From: Bifidobacteriaceae bacterium
GTDB taxonomy: Bacteria > Actinomycetota > Actinomycetes > Actinomycetales > WQXJ01
NCBI GenBank assembly: GCA_031278655.1
Contig: JAITJZ010000036.1
Span: 1 to 64,000 of the forward strand
Reading direction: 5' to 3'
DNA length: 64,000 nt
The notes below the pieces were generated by a model, which made no database searches, was not told the origin of the DNA, and saw only the letters and a list, made by a program, of their open reading frames with translations. Below are positions 1 through 9,418 of the stretch, in pieces (within the stretch, counting starts at the first letter, position 1; every line of letters begins with the position of its first letter). A program made the translations under genes and the position numbers.

Positions 1-113
1 CTCACCCGTTCGCCACTAATCAACCAAACCCGAAGGCCCGGCGTCATCGTCCGACTTGCATGTGTTAAGCACGCCGCCAGCGTTCGTCCTGAGCCAGGAT
101 CAAACTCTCCATC
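1..113 (-). rRNA. rrs: 16S ribosomal RNA, 5' end (partial; continues left of window)
   Basis: Reverse complement reads GGAGAGTTTGATCCTGGCTCAGGACGAACGCTGGCGGCGTGCTTAACACATGCAAGTCG, the universal 16S 5' sequence. Confidence 0.97.
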
Positions 114-240
114 AAAAAACAGAAAACAAAACCCCAGCCAACAAAAAATGCCGACCGGCAAAAAAACCGGCATCGACAAACATCCACAAAACACGCTGTT
201 GAGATATCAAACAACAAACCCGCCGGACCGTTCGGCGCAG
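114..240 (-). promoter_or_regulatory. 16S rRNA leader region with antitermination-like boxes
   Basis: Directly upstream of 16S; minus strand contains TTGTTTGATATCTCAACAGCGTGTTTTG, similar to actinobacterial rRNA leader motifs (TTGTTTGAGAACTCAA...). Confidence 0.45.
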
Positions 241-368
241 ATAGCTATCCTCGCCGTTCCAGTCGGATTGTGGTCCGCCGCTCGCGGCGAACCTGGTAAA
301 CAATACACATCCGACCTGGGTCGGTCAAATCGCCTCGGCAGCCGCCTCGTGGGACGCATTTGGCCAGG

Positions 369-1373
369 TCAGAGGCCCTCGCACGCGGCCAGGAAAGCGT
401 CGATGGCGGGTGGGCGCGGGGCGGCCGCGCCGCCCGGGACGCCGGCCGCCAGGGCGGCCGCCGCATTCGCCCGGCGCGCCGCCGCGATCAGGTCGAGACC
501 CTCGGCCAGGGCCGCCATCATGACGCCCACATGGGTGTCGCCGGCGCCATTGGTGTCGACCACCGGCGCGTCGAAGCCCGCCAGGCGCCGGGGCCGGTCC
601 CAACCGGGCTCGGCGACGAAGCAGCCATCGGCCCCGGCTCGCACCACCGCCGCCAGGTCGAAGTGGCGGGCCAGGCGCAGCGCCGCCTCGCCCGGAGGCG
701 GGGAGGGCGGCGGCGGGGAGGGCGGCGGCGGGGTGGTGGGCGCGGGGACAGGGCCGGCGGCGCGGGCGAGGCGGGCGGCCAGCCAGGCGGCCTCTGAGGC
801 GTTGGCGCTGAGGCAATCGGCGCGCACCAGCGCGGCGCGCAGCGCCGCCTCGGGCAGGTCCGCCACCAGCGGCCCGGGGTCGAAGACCAGGCGCGCGGAG
901 CGGGGCAGACCCTCCAGCCAGCCGCCCAGGGCCTGCCGATTGCCGCAGTGCGCCAAGGAATAGCCCGTCACATAAACCATGTCCGAGGGACCGACCGGAC
1001 AAGCGTCAAGCATCGTCCGGGTCAGGCGGGCCTCGGCGCCGGGCACGGTCACGAAGGTGCGCTCGCCGTCCGGCTCGACCAGGGTCACGACAAAGCCGGT
1101 GTCGATGTCAGGCAGCGGCGGACCGGCCAATTCGACGCCATCGTGGGCGAGCGCCGCCCGCACCAACTCGCCCCGTGGGCCAGCGCCGTGGGCGCCGGCG
1201 TAGACCACAGCCAAGCCCTGCCGGGCGGCCGCCACAGCGACGTTGACGCCCCCGCCCGGCGCCTGACGCCCGCCGGCCGCCAACACGTCACCGCCCCGGG
1301 GCGGCAGCGCCGGAACCCGGATGACCAGATCGACCACGGCGTTGCCGGTGTGGATCAGGCGCCCGGGGCTCAT
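369..1373 (-). CDS. PfkB/ribokinase-family carbohydrate (nucleoside) kinase
   Basis: ORF 334 aa; N-terminal TGNAVVDLVIRVPALPPRGGDV and C-terminal DTNGAGDTHVGVMMAAL PfkB signatures. Confidence 0.9.
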   Translation of the reverse strand: MSPGRLIHTGNAVVDLVIRVPALPPRGGDVLAAGGRQAPGGGVNVAVAAARQGLAVVYAGAHGAGPRGELVRAALAHDGVELAGPPLPDIDTGFVVTLVEPDGERTFVTVPGAEARLTRTMLDACPVGPSDMVYVTGYSLAHCGNRQALGGWLEGLPRSARLVFDPGPLVADLPEAALRAALVRADCLSANASEAAWLAARLARAAGPVPAPTTPPPPSPPPPSPPPGEAALRLARHFDLAAVVRAGADGCFVAEPGWDRPRRLAGFDAPVVDTNGAGDTHVGVMMAALAEGLDLIAAARRANAAAALAAGVPGGAAAPRPPAIDAFLAACEGL

Positions 1374-2560
1374 GGCGCCCCGCGCTCACGCAAGGCCAGC
1401 AGCGCGCGCGCCACCGGTTCCAGCGTCAAGCCGTTGACCTCGGCCACCGTCTCCCGAGCCGCGGCTGGGAAGGCCTCGAAGCCGTGGCAAGCCCCAAGGA
1501 TCGCGCCCGTCATGGCGGCGATCGTGTCACAGTCGCCGCCGAGCGACGCCGCCACCCGGACCGCCAACCAAGGGTCGTCGCCGTGGGCCAGCGCGCAGGC
1601 GAAGGCCGCGGGCACAGATTCCTGGGTCGCCAACGATGTGCCGACCAATTCGCAAACCAGTCCGATGACGTCGGGCTGGGTCAGGCCGGCGCGGCCGCTG
1701 AGGCCGGTCCCAGGCGGCCCGCCCAGGCTCGGACCAGTCGTGTCGATCATGCCCGCGGCACTGGCGCCGGACGGCTCGATGACGTGCGGTTGGTTCGGGC
1801 TCGTGGCGGCACGCCGGATGGCGGGGGCGGCGGACTCGGCTCGCCGGTTGTTCCAGGACGGGGCCAGCAGCCCGCCCAGCCAGTCGATTCGGGCCGACAC
1901 GTCGGCCGCCGCCAGCCAGTGCCCGCGCACGACCGCCGCCCGGGCGGCGTCACGCGCCGCGCGGGCGGCCGCGACCACGCCGTCGACTCCAGCGCCGTCG
2001 ACTCCAGCGCTGACGGCCGCGGCCACGGCCGCCGCCCCCGCCAACGCCACCGAAGTGTTGTGGGTGACCTCGCTGGCCGCCACCACGGCATCGATCAGGC
2101 CGGGACCGGGCCGGACCGCCACACCGACCGGCGTCACCCGCATGGCGGCGCCGTTGGTGGCGCCGAGGCGGCCGCTTTGATCCGGCGGCGCGCCGGCCAG
2201 CAGTTCCGTCACCGCCCGCCGGGTCGATGGCCCGAGCAGGTCGGACGACCCGCGACGCCGCATCGAGTCCTCCCAGGCCACCAGGCGGCGCGCGAAAGCC
2301 GCCGGGTCGATCCGCCCGCCGCCGTCGATCAGCGACTCGGCCAAGATCAGCGCCTGCTCGGTGTCATCTGTCACCGAGCCGGCCGCCAGGCCCGGCGCCA
2401 GCGGCTGATCGGGCGGCCCCGGCTCGAACCCGGACAGGACCGACCCGTGGCGGCGCACCACTTCGGCGCGCGGGAAAGATTGCGTCGGCATGCCGAGGGC
2501 GTCGCCGATCGCCAAGCCATAGAGCGCCCCCAGCGCCCGGCCCCAGGCCGAAGAACTCAC
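1370..2560 (-). CDS. ADP-ribosylglycohydrolase family protein
   Basis: GALYGLAIGDALGMPTQ, GSVTDDTEQALILAESL and GGDCDTIAAMTGAILGACHG motifs; GTG start at 2560 overlaps the upstream stop by 4 bp. Confidence 0.9.
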   Translation of the reverse strand: MSSSAWGRALGALYGLAIGDALGMPTQSFPRAEVVRRHGSVLSGFEPGPPDQPLAPGLAAGSVTDDTEQALILAESLIDGGGRIDPAAFARRLVAWEDSMRRRGSSDLLGPSTRRAVTELLAGAPPDQSGRLGATNGAAMRVTPVGVAVRPGPGLIDAVVAASEVTHNTSVALAGAAAVAAAVSAGVDGAGVDGVVAAARAARDAARAAVVRGHWLAAADVSARIDWLGGLLAPSWNNRRAESAAPAIRRAATSPNQPHVIEPSGASAAGMIDTTGPSLGGPPGTGLSGRAGLTQPDVIGLVCELVGTSLATQESVPAAFACALAHGDDPWLAVRVAASLGGDCDTIAAMTGAILGACHGFEAFPAAARETVAEVNGLTLEPVARALLALRERGAP

Positions 2561-3207
2561 TCCGCCGGGCCGGGGGCCATGGCCAGCGCCTCGTCCAAAC
2601 TGATCACCCGGATCAGCGGCCCGTACAAGCCCATCACGTGCAGCGCCTTGGCGTGGGACTCGTCGTCCACGCCGGCGCAGGCCTCGCCCACCACCAGGAC
2701 CTCGGCGCCGCTGTCCGCCGCCGCCAGCGCGGTCGACAGGACGCAGCAATCGGTCGAGACCCCGGCCAGCATCAGCCTGCCCTCGCGCCCGACCAGCGCC
2801 GCCAATCCCGGCCCCCACTTGGAGAAAGTCATGCAGTCGATGGTCCCGCCGCGCCCGTCCGCGCCGCCCACCCGCGCCGCCGCGTCAGCCAAGGAGCGGA
2901 CGATCCGCCAGGCGTCCGAACCCGGCGGCTGCAGGGCGAACGGCCACTCGTCGTAGTACGCCCGCCAGGCGCCCCAGGGCTCGGCCGGGGCGATGAAACG
3001 CGTGAAGACCGCTCGCGGCGAAAAAGCCTCGGTCAGCTCCCGGACCGGGCCGACGATCTCCTCGAAGCGGGGGCTTTTCCAGGGGCTGACCGGGTCGCCG
3101 AAAACCCGCTGCATGTCGATGACGGCCAGGACGGGGCTCTCCGCGCGATCCGCTGGCGGCAGCGATGGCGCCAGCGCCAAGTCGGCCTCGGTGGTGATGG
3201 TGCTCAC
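2557..3207 (-). CDS. Isochorismatase-like cysteine hydrolase
   Basis: VLAVIDMQRVF...LMLAGVSTDCCVLSTALAAADSGAEVLVVGEACAG typical of the isochorismatase fold. Confidence 0.88.
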   Translation of the reverse strand: MSTITTEADLALAPSLPPADRAESPVLAVIDMQRVFGDPVSPWKSPRFEEIVGPVRELTEAFSPRAVFTRFIAPAEPWGAWRAYYDEWPFALQPPGSDAWRIVRSLADAAARVGGADGRGGTIDCMTFSKWGPGLAALVGREGRLMLAGVSTDCCVLSTALAAADSGAEVLVVGEACAGVDDESHAKALHVMGLYGPLIRVISLDEALAMAPGPAE

Positions 3208-4784
3208 GGCTGGTCCTCCCCCCGCGAGGCGGGAGCGGCGGCCGGTGGCACGTCATCGGCGGCGACCTCCACAGCCACGACCTCGACGACGGCTTCCGCG
3301 ACCGGCGACGGCGGGGCCGCCTCCTGGGCGCGGACGGCGCCCCGGCGCAGGACCAGCGTGCCGACAAAGCCGAGGGCGAGGGCCACCAACACACCCAGAT
3401 TGGCGCCGGCCCAGGCGCCATCCTTGCCGCCGAGCGGCCCCAGCAGGTAGCCCTGCCAGGTCAACCAACTGGCGTAGCCATTGGTCACCAGCCCCCAGCC
3501 GAGCACGGAACCGACCACGATCAGCGTCAAAGGGACGGCCGGGACGGAGCCGTAACGGCCGCGCGGGTCGAACAGATCAGCCTCGTCGTAGTCGCGCCGA
3601 CGCATCATCACATCGGCCAGCATGATGCCCGCCCAGGCGGCGATCGGCACGCCCAAGGTGATCAGGAAGCCCTGGAAGACATCGAAGAAACTGGACACGC
3701 CGAAGACGATGTACACGGTGCCGAGGATCATGATGACGCCATCGATCCCGGCCGCGACCGGCCTGGGCACCGGCAAGCCGGCCGAAATCAACGCCAGGCC
3801 GGACGAATAGATGTCCAGCAACGCCCCGCCGACCAGGCCAAGGATCGCCACCAGCCCGAACGGGATGAGGTACCAGACCGGCAAGATGGTGGTCAAAGCC
3901 CCGACCGGATTGGCGCCGATCTCATCAAAGAGATTCTGGTCCGAGGCCGCCAACGCCAGCCCGGCCACGATCAGGACCACAGGCGCGACGGAGGCGCCAA
4001 AGGTGGTCCACCAGATCACGCCGCCGCCGGAGGAGCGGCGCGGCAGGTAGCGCGAGTAGTCGGCCGCCATGTTGATCCAACCAAGCCCGAAACCGGTCAT
4101 CATGCAGACCAGCGCGCCGATGAAGTTCTGGGCCGAGCCGTGCGGCCAGGCCGCCACCGCCTCGAAATCGATGTGCCCGAGCGTCAGCGCGATGTACCCG
4201 ATCGTCAGCACGCCCGTCACCCAGGTGATGACGGTCTGCATCTTCATGATCAAGTCGAAGCCGATGACGCCGCCGGCCACGATCAGCGCCGCCACCACCA
4301 CCAGCGCCACCACCTGAACGCCAACGCCCTCGCCCCAGCCCAGTTCCTTGAAAATGGTGGCGGTGGCCATGACCGCCAACGCCGTCAGAATGGTCTCCCA
4401 GCCGACGGTCAAGATCCACGACAGCACCGAGGCGACGCGGTTGCCGCGGACGCCGAGCGCGGCCCGCGACAGCACCATGGTCGGGGCCGAGCCGCGTTTG
4501 CCCGCCACGGCCACGACGCCGCAGAGGAAGAACGAGAAAACAATGCCGACGATGCCGACCACGGTCGCTTGGGCGAAGGAAATCCCGAAGCCCAAGACCC
4601 AGGCGCCATAGCTGAGGCCGAAGACCGAGACGTTGGCGGCGAACCACGGCCAGAACAGGCTGGAGGGTTTTCCTTTGCGGTCCGCGTCGGCGATGATGTC
4701 GACGCCCTGCATCTCGACCTGGATGGCCGAGACGCCGGCCTTGGCCGAAACCGTGACAATCTCAACTGCTGAGGGGTCGGTCAT
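3204..4784 (-). CDS. NCS1 family (cytosine/purine permease-like) transporter
   Basis: Multi-TM protein resembling CodB; ATG at 4784 preceded by GGAGAAC. Confidence 0.88.
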   Translation of the reverse strand: MTDPSAVEIVTVSAKAGVSAIQVEMQGVDIIADADRKGKPSSLFWPWFAANVSVFGLSYGAWVLGFGISFAQATVVGIVGIVFSFFLCGVVAVAGKRGSAPTMVLSRAALGVRGNRVASVLSWILTVGWETILTALAVMATATIFKELGWGEGVGVQVVALVVVAALIVAGGVIGFDLIMKMQTVITWVTGVLTIGYIALTLGHIDFEAVAAWPHGSAQNFIGALVCMMTGFGLGWINMAADYSRYLPRRSSGGGVIWWTTFGASVAPVVLIVAGLALAASDQNLFDEIGANPVGALTTILPVWYLIPFGLVAILGLVGGALLDIYSSGLALISAGLPVPRPVAAGIDGVIMILGTVYIVFGVSSFFDVFQGFLITLGVPIAAWAGIMLADVMMRRRDYDEADLFDPRGRYGSVPAVPLTLIVVGSVLGWGLVTNGYASWLTWQGYLLGPLGGKDGAWAGANLGVLVALALGFVGTLVLRRGAVRAQEAAPPSPVAEAVVEVVAVEVAADDVPPAAAPASRGEDQP

Positions 4785-4862
4785 AGTTCTCCTTTGCAAG
4801 GGCCGAGGGGCTCGGCGCTGGCGGGCAGGTGGAACGACCCGGTCAGATTATCACTCGGGCCC

Positions 4863-4917
4863 GGTCTGGGGGCGGTCTGAGGGCGGTCTGAGGGCGGTCT
4901 GGGCGCGGTCTGGGCGC
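4863..4917. repeat. 11-bp tandem repeat, 5 copies (GGTCTGRGSGC)
   Basis: ggtctgggggc ggtctgagggc ggtctgagggc ggtctgggcgc ggtctgggcgc. Confidence 0.95.
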
Positions 4918-4929
4918 GAGGCGCCCGCC

Positions 4930-7860
4930 TCAGGACGCGAGCTTTGTGACCAGGTGGCGGTCGCCATAGGAAGCGTCGACGCGGCCGACCGGCGGCCAAT
5001 ACTTGGTGTCCAGGCGCCCGCCAGCGGTCGGATCGGCCCCCAGCGCCCGCGAGTATGGCAGCGACCAGTCCTGGGCCAGGAGGGCGGACGCCGTGTGCGG
5101 CGCCCGCCTCAGGGGCGAGTCGGCCAGCGGCCATTCGCCGGCGGCGACGCGTTCGGCCTCGGCCGCGATCGCCTCCATGGCGGCGCTGAAACGGTCCAAT
5201 TCCTCCAGCGACTCCGACTCGGTCGGTTCGACCATGAGGCTGCCGGCAACCGGGAAAGACATGGTCGGGGCGTGGAAGCCGCAGTCCATCAGCCGTTTGG
5301 CGACATCCTCCACGGTCACCCCCGTGCGCTTGGTGAACTCGCGCAGGTCCAGCAGGCACTCATGGGCGACGAAGCCGCCCGGGCCCCGGTAGAGCACCGG
5401 GAAGGTGGCGCCGAGGCGCCGGGCGAGGTAGTTGGCCGCCAGGACGGCGCCCTCGGTCGCCGCCGTCAAACCGCTCGCGCCCATCAGCTTGACGTAGGCC
5501 CAAGAGATCGACAGCACCAGGGCCGAGCCGTGGGGCGCGGCCGAGACCGCGCCGACCTTGGAATCCAAGCCGCCGAAGGGATGGCCCGGCAGGTAGGGGG
5601 CCAGATGGCGGCGGCAGGCCACCGGGCCGACACCGGGTCCGCCACCCCCGTGCGGGATGGCGAAGGTCTTGTGCAAGTTCAGGTGCGAGACGTCGCCGCC
5701 GAAGTGCCCGGCCTTGGCCCAGCCGACCAAGGCGTTGAAATTGGCGCCATCGATGTAGACCTGGGCGCCGGCCTCATGGGCGGCGGCGCAAATCTGGCGC
5801 ACCGCCGCCTCGTAGACCCCGTGGGTCGAGGGGTAGGTCAGCATCAGGGCGCCGACCTGGCCCTGGTGCTCGGCCAGTTTGGCCTCGAGGTCCGCCAGCG
5901 ACACATTCCCGGCCGGATCGACCGCCACCGGCGCGACCCGGTAGCCCGCCAGCGCCGCCGATGCCGCGTTGGTGCCGTGAGCGCTGGTCGGGATCAGACA
6001 AACGGTCCGTTCGGCTTCGCCGCGCTGGCGGTGATAGCGCCGGATCGCCAGCAGACCGGCCAGTTCGCCCTGGGAACCGGCGTTCGGCTGCAACGAGATG
6101 GCGTCGTAGCCGGTCAGGTCCAGGAGGGCGGCGTTCAATTCGGCCATCAATTGCAATGAGCCGGCGGCGTCCGCGAGCGGCTGGAACGGGTGCAAGTCAG
6201 CGAAGGCGGGCCAAGTCAGGCCGGCCAGCTCGGTGGCGGCGCTCAGTTTCATGGTGCACGAGCCCAGGGGGATCATGCCTCGGTCCATGGCGTAGTCCTT
6301 GTCGGCCAGAGACTTCAGATAGCGCGTCATCGCCAGTTCGGTGCGGTGGCGGTGGAAGACCGCCTGGGTCATGAACTCCCCGGCGCGGGTCAGGGGGCCG
6401 AAGTCAGCCTCGGGCGCGTCCCAGGGCTCGGGGGCGGCGCCAGCCGCGCTGACCGCCGATTCCGCCGTCACCCCTTCGTCCGGGGCTGGGTCGGGACGCC
6501 CGGGCTGGGCGCCCACCACGGCATCGGGCGCGTCCGGGCGCTCGGCCGCGGCGGAAGGCTGGAAGGCGGCCACGACATCGGCCAAATCTTGGTCGGTGGT
6601 GGCCTCGTCGGTGGACAGGCAGACCGTGTCCCGGTCGCGCGCCCACAGGCGCAGGCCGCCGCGCGCCGCCGCCGCCACCACCGCCCGCGCGCGGCCGGGC
6701 GCCCGCACCGTCAGGGTGTCGAACAAGCGGCCGCCTTGGACCTCCACCCCCTCGACGCGGCTGAGCGCTTGGCGCAGGGATTCGGCGCCGGCGTGGACCC
6801 GGCGGGCGATCCGCGCCAGCCCGTCCGGGCCGTGCCAGACCGCGTACATGGCCGCCATCACGGCCAGCAGCACCTGGGCGGTGCAGACGTTGGAGGTCGC
6901 CTTGTCGCGCCGGATGTGCTGCTCGCGCGTGACCAGGGCCAGACGCAGCGCCGGGGCGCCGTGGGCGTCCCGGCTCAAGGCGACCAAGCGGCCCGGCAGT
7001 TGGCGCACAAGGTCCTGGCGGACGGCCATGTAGGCGGCGTGGGGGCCGCCGAAACCCATCGGCGTGCCGAAGCGCTGGGTCGAGCCGACCACGAGATCGG
7101 CGCCGTCCGCGCCCGGAGGGCGGACCAACGCCAGCATCAGCGGGTCGGCGCCGACCGCCAGCAGCGCCCCGGCCTGATGGGCCAGTTCGGCCAGCGGGCC
7201 CAACTCCACCAGGCGCCCGGAGGCGCCCTGGTACTGGACATACCGGCCGGCCGCGCCGCGGACGGCCGCCGGGTCCGCCGCCAACGGGTCGAAGTCGACC
7301 AATTCGATCCCGAGCGGCTCCGCCCGAGTCTCAAGAACGGCTCTGACCTGCGGGAACACATCCACATCAACGGCCAGGCGGGGGCGCGAACCGCGACTGA
7401 CACGGTGGCACAGGGTCATCGCCTCAGCCGCCGCCGAGGCCTCGTCGAGGAGCGAGGCGTTGGCCACCTCCAGACCGGTCAGCTCGGAGATCATGGTCTG
7501 GAAGACGAACAGCGCCTCCAGCCGGCCCTGCGAGATCTCCGGTTGGTAAGGGGTGTAGGCGGTGTGCCAAGAGGGGTTCTCCAGGACGCCGCGCCGGATG
7601 ACGGCCGGGGTCAGGGTGCGGTAGTAACCCAGTCCGATGAGCGAGCGGCCGGGGTTGTTCATCGACGCCAGTTCGGCCAGGCGGCTGAGCGTCTGGTCCT
7701 CGGTCAGCGGCGGCCCCAGCGGCGGCGGGGCCGCCCTGAGGTCGGCCGGCAGCGCCCGTTCCATGATCCGCTCATCCGGGCCGAGCCCCAAGGCCCGGCG
7801 CGCCTGGGCGCCCGAGCGGGCGTCCAGGCCCAGGTGGCGGTCGGCGAAACCGCCCGCCAC
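4930..7860 (-). CDS. gcvP: Glycine dehydrogenase (decarboxylating), P protein
   Basis: 976 aa; FADRHLGLD N-terminus; PLP region YIDGANFNALVGWAKAGHFGGDVSHLNLHKTFAIPHGGGGPG. Confidence 0.97.
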   Translation of the reverse strand: MAGGFADRHLGLDARSGAQARRALGLGPDERIMERALPADLRAAPPPLGPPLTEDQTLSRLAELASMNNPGRSLIGLGYYRTLTPAVIRRGVLENPSWHTAYTPYQPEISQGRLEALFVFQTMISELTGLEVANASLLDEASAAAEAMTLCHRVSRGSRPRLAVDVDVFPQVRAVLETRAEPLGIELVDFDPLAADPAAVRGAAGRYVQYQGASGRLVELGPLAELAHQAGALLAVGADPLMLALVRPPGADGADLVVGSTQRFGTPMGFGGPHAAYMAVRQDLVRQLPGRLVALSRDAHGAPALRLALVTREQHIRRDKATSNVCTAQVLLAVMAAMYAVWHGPDGLARIARRVHAGAESLRQALSRVEGVEVQGGRLFDTLTVRAPGRARAVVAAAARGGLRLWARDRDTVCLSTDEATTDQDLADVVAAFQPSAAAERPDAPDAVVGAQPGRPDPAPDEGVTAESAVSAAGAAPEPWDAPEADFGPLTRAGEFMTQAVFHRHRTELAMTRYLKSLADKDYAMDRGMIPLGSCTMKLSAATELAGLTWPAFADLHPFQPLADAAGSLQLMAELNAALLDLTGYDAISLQPNAGSQGELAGLLAIRRYHRQRGEAERTVCLIPTSAHGTNAASAALAGYRVAPVAVDPAGNVSLADLEAKLAEHQGQVGALMLTYPSTHGVYEAAVRQICAAAHEAGAQVYIDGANFNALVGWAKAGHFGGDVSHLNLHKTFAIPHGGGGPGVGPVACRRHLAPYLPGHPFGGLDSKVGAVSAAPHGSALVLSISWAYVKLMGASGLTAATEGAVLAANYLARRLGATFPVLYRGPGGFVAHECLLDLREFTKRTGVTVEDVAKRLMDCGFHAPTMSFPVAGSLMVEPTESESLEELDRFSAAMEAIAAEAERVAAGEWPLADSPLRRAPHTASALLAQDWSLPYSRALGADPTAGGRLDTKYWPPVGRVDASYGDRHLVTKLAS

Positions 7861-7862
7861 CG

Positions 7863-8246
7863 TCAGGCGCCCGCCTCGGTCAGCGCCGCGTAGGCGGCCG
7901 CGTCAAGCAGGTCGGCCGCCGCCGTGGGGGCGACCTCGAACAGCCACCCGGCCCCGAAAGGCTCCTCGTTGACCAGTTCTGGGGCGTTCAGGACGGCCTC
8001 GTTGACGGCCGTGACCTCGCCCGCGACCGGCGCGTAGAGCGGCGAGACAGACTTGGTCGACTCGATCTCGCCGCATTCGCCGCCGGCGTCGACGTGATCG
8101 CCAACCGCCGGCAGGGACACGAAGACGACATCGCCCAGGGCCTCGGCGGCGAAGGCGGTGACGCCGACACGGGCCCTGGGGCCGCCCGGGTCCGCCACCC
8201 ATTCGTGGTCGGGGGTGAAAAAGAGGTCCGCAGGGGTGCTGCTCAT
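7863..8246 (-). CDS. gcvH: Glycine cleavage system H protein
   Basis: Lipoyl-lysine motif [20 protein letters not shown]. Confidence 0.97.
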   Translation of the reverse strand: MSSTPADLFFTPDHEWVADPGGPRARVGVTAFAAEALGDVVFVSLPAVGDHVDAGGECGEIESTKSVSPLYAPVAGEVTAVNEAVLNAPELVNEEPFGAGWLFEVAPTAAADLLDAAAYAALTEAGA

Positions 8247-9397
8247 AGTTCGTCCTTTTGATTCGGTTTTCTGTAGAAGGGGATCGATGTCACCTGGAAG
8301 GGGGTCAACTGGCCGCGAATGTCGACTTCGACCGGCGTGCCGACGGCCGGCGCCGGGCCGTTGATCGAGGCCAGGGCGATGGGCCGGCCCAGGGTTGGCG
8401 ACAGCGCCCCGGACGTGATCCGGCCCCGGACCTGGCCGTCGATCAGCACCGGGTAGCCGGCGCGGGCGGCGCGCCGGCCATCGCCGATCAACCCGACCAG
8501 ATGTTTGCTGACAGCGCGATCAGCCAAAGCGGCCCGGCCGACGAAATCAGTCTCCTTTGGGCGCACAAAGGCCCCCTGGCCGCCCTCGGCTGGAGTTGTC
8601 TGGCGGTCCAGCTCATGCCCGTACAGCGGCATGCCAGCCTCCAGGCGGAGCGTGTCGCGGGCCGCCAAGCCGACGCGGGCCAAGCCGAAGGGGCGGCCGG
8701 CCAGGACCAGCCGGTCCCAGATGGCGCCGGCGGCGGCCTTGGGGCAGGAGACCTCGAAGCCGTCCTCGCCGGTGTAACCGGTGCGGGCCAAGACCACCGG
8801 CCAGCCCTCCCATTCGGCCTCAGCCGCCCGGTAATAGCCCAGGTCAGCGGCTCGGACCAGGCCCGCGGCGCGCATGATCGCCAGCGCCCTCGGCCCCTGG
8901 ACGGCGATCAGCGCCCGCTCCAGCGTCACATCCGCCAAGGTCGCGTCGAAGCCGTCCAGGCGGCGCGCCAGCGCCTCGACCACGACCGCCCGGTTGGCGG
9001 CGTTGGCGATGATGAAGAAGCGCTCCCTTCCCAGGCGGTAGACGATCAGGTCATCGATGACGCCGCCGTCCTGGGCCAGGATCATCGAGTAGGCGGCCCG
9101 GCCCTCGGCCTGGAGCGAAGGCGCCCCCAGCAGCGCGAAATCAAGGCCGTCCGCCGCGCCCGGCCCGCCGACCTCCAGTTGGGCCATGTGCGAGAGGTCG
9201 AACAGCCCGGCGGCCTGGCGCACCGCCTGGTGCTCGGCCAGTTCCGAGCCGAAGCGCAGCGGCAGGCGCCAGCCGCCGAAGTCCGTGAACTTGGCCCCCG
9301 CGGCGCGGTGGCGCGAGTCGAGGGGTGAGTCCAGAGGCGGGGCCGGCGGGCGGCCCGGCGGGCGGCCCGGGGCCGGCGGCGTCACAGGTTCGGTCAT
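8243..9397 (-). CDS. gcvT: Glycine cleavage system aminomethyltransferase T protein
   Basis: [28 protein letters not shown] motifs; operon with gcvH and gcvP. Confidence 0.96.
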   Translation of the reverse strand: MTEPVTPPAPGRPPGRPPAPPLDSPLDSRHRAAGAKFTDFGGWRLPLRFGSELAEHQAVRQAAGLFDLSHMAQLEVGGPGAADGLDFALLGAPSLQAEGRAAYSMILAQDGGVIDDLIVYRLGRERFFIIANAANRAVVVEALARRLDGFDATLADVTLERALIAVQGPRALAIMRAAGLVRAADLGYYRAAEAEWEGWPVVLARTGYTGEDGFEVSCPKAAAGAIWDRLVLAGRPFGLARVGLAARDTLRLEAGMPLYGHELDRQTTPAEGGQGAFVRPKETDFVGRAALADRAVSKHLVGLIGDGRRAARAGYPVLIDGQVRGRITSGALSPTLGRPIALASINGPAPAVGTPVEVDIRGQLTPFQVTSIPFYRKPNQKDEL

Positions 9398-9418
9398 GGG
9401 ATACAAATTAGCAACACC

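Noticed and set aside
6190-7893. 567-aa plus-strand ORF opposite gcvP
   Set aside because: Shadow ORF; gcvP is unambiguous on the minus strand.
9398-9418. Glycine riboswitch upstream of gcvT
   Set aside because: Only ~20 bp separate gcvT from the tyrS stop, leaving no room for an aptamer.
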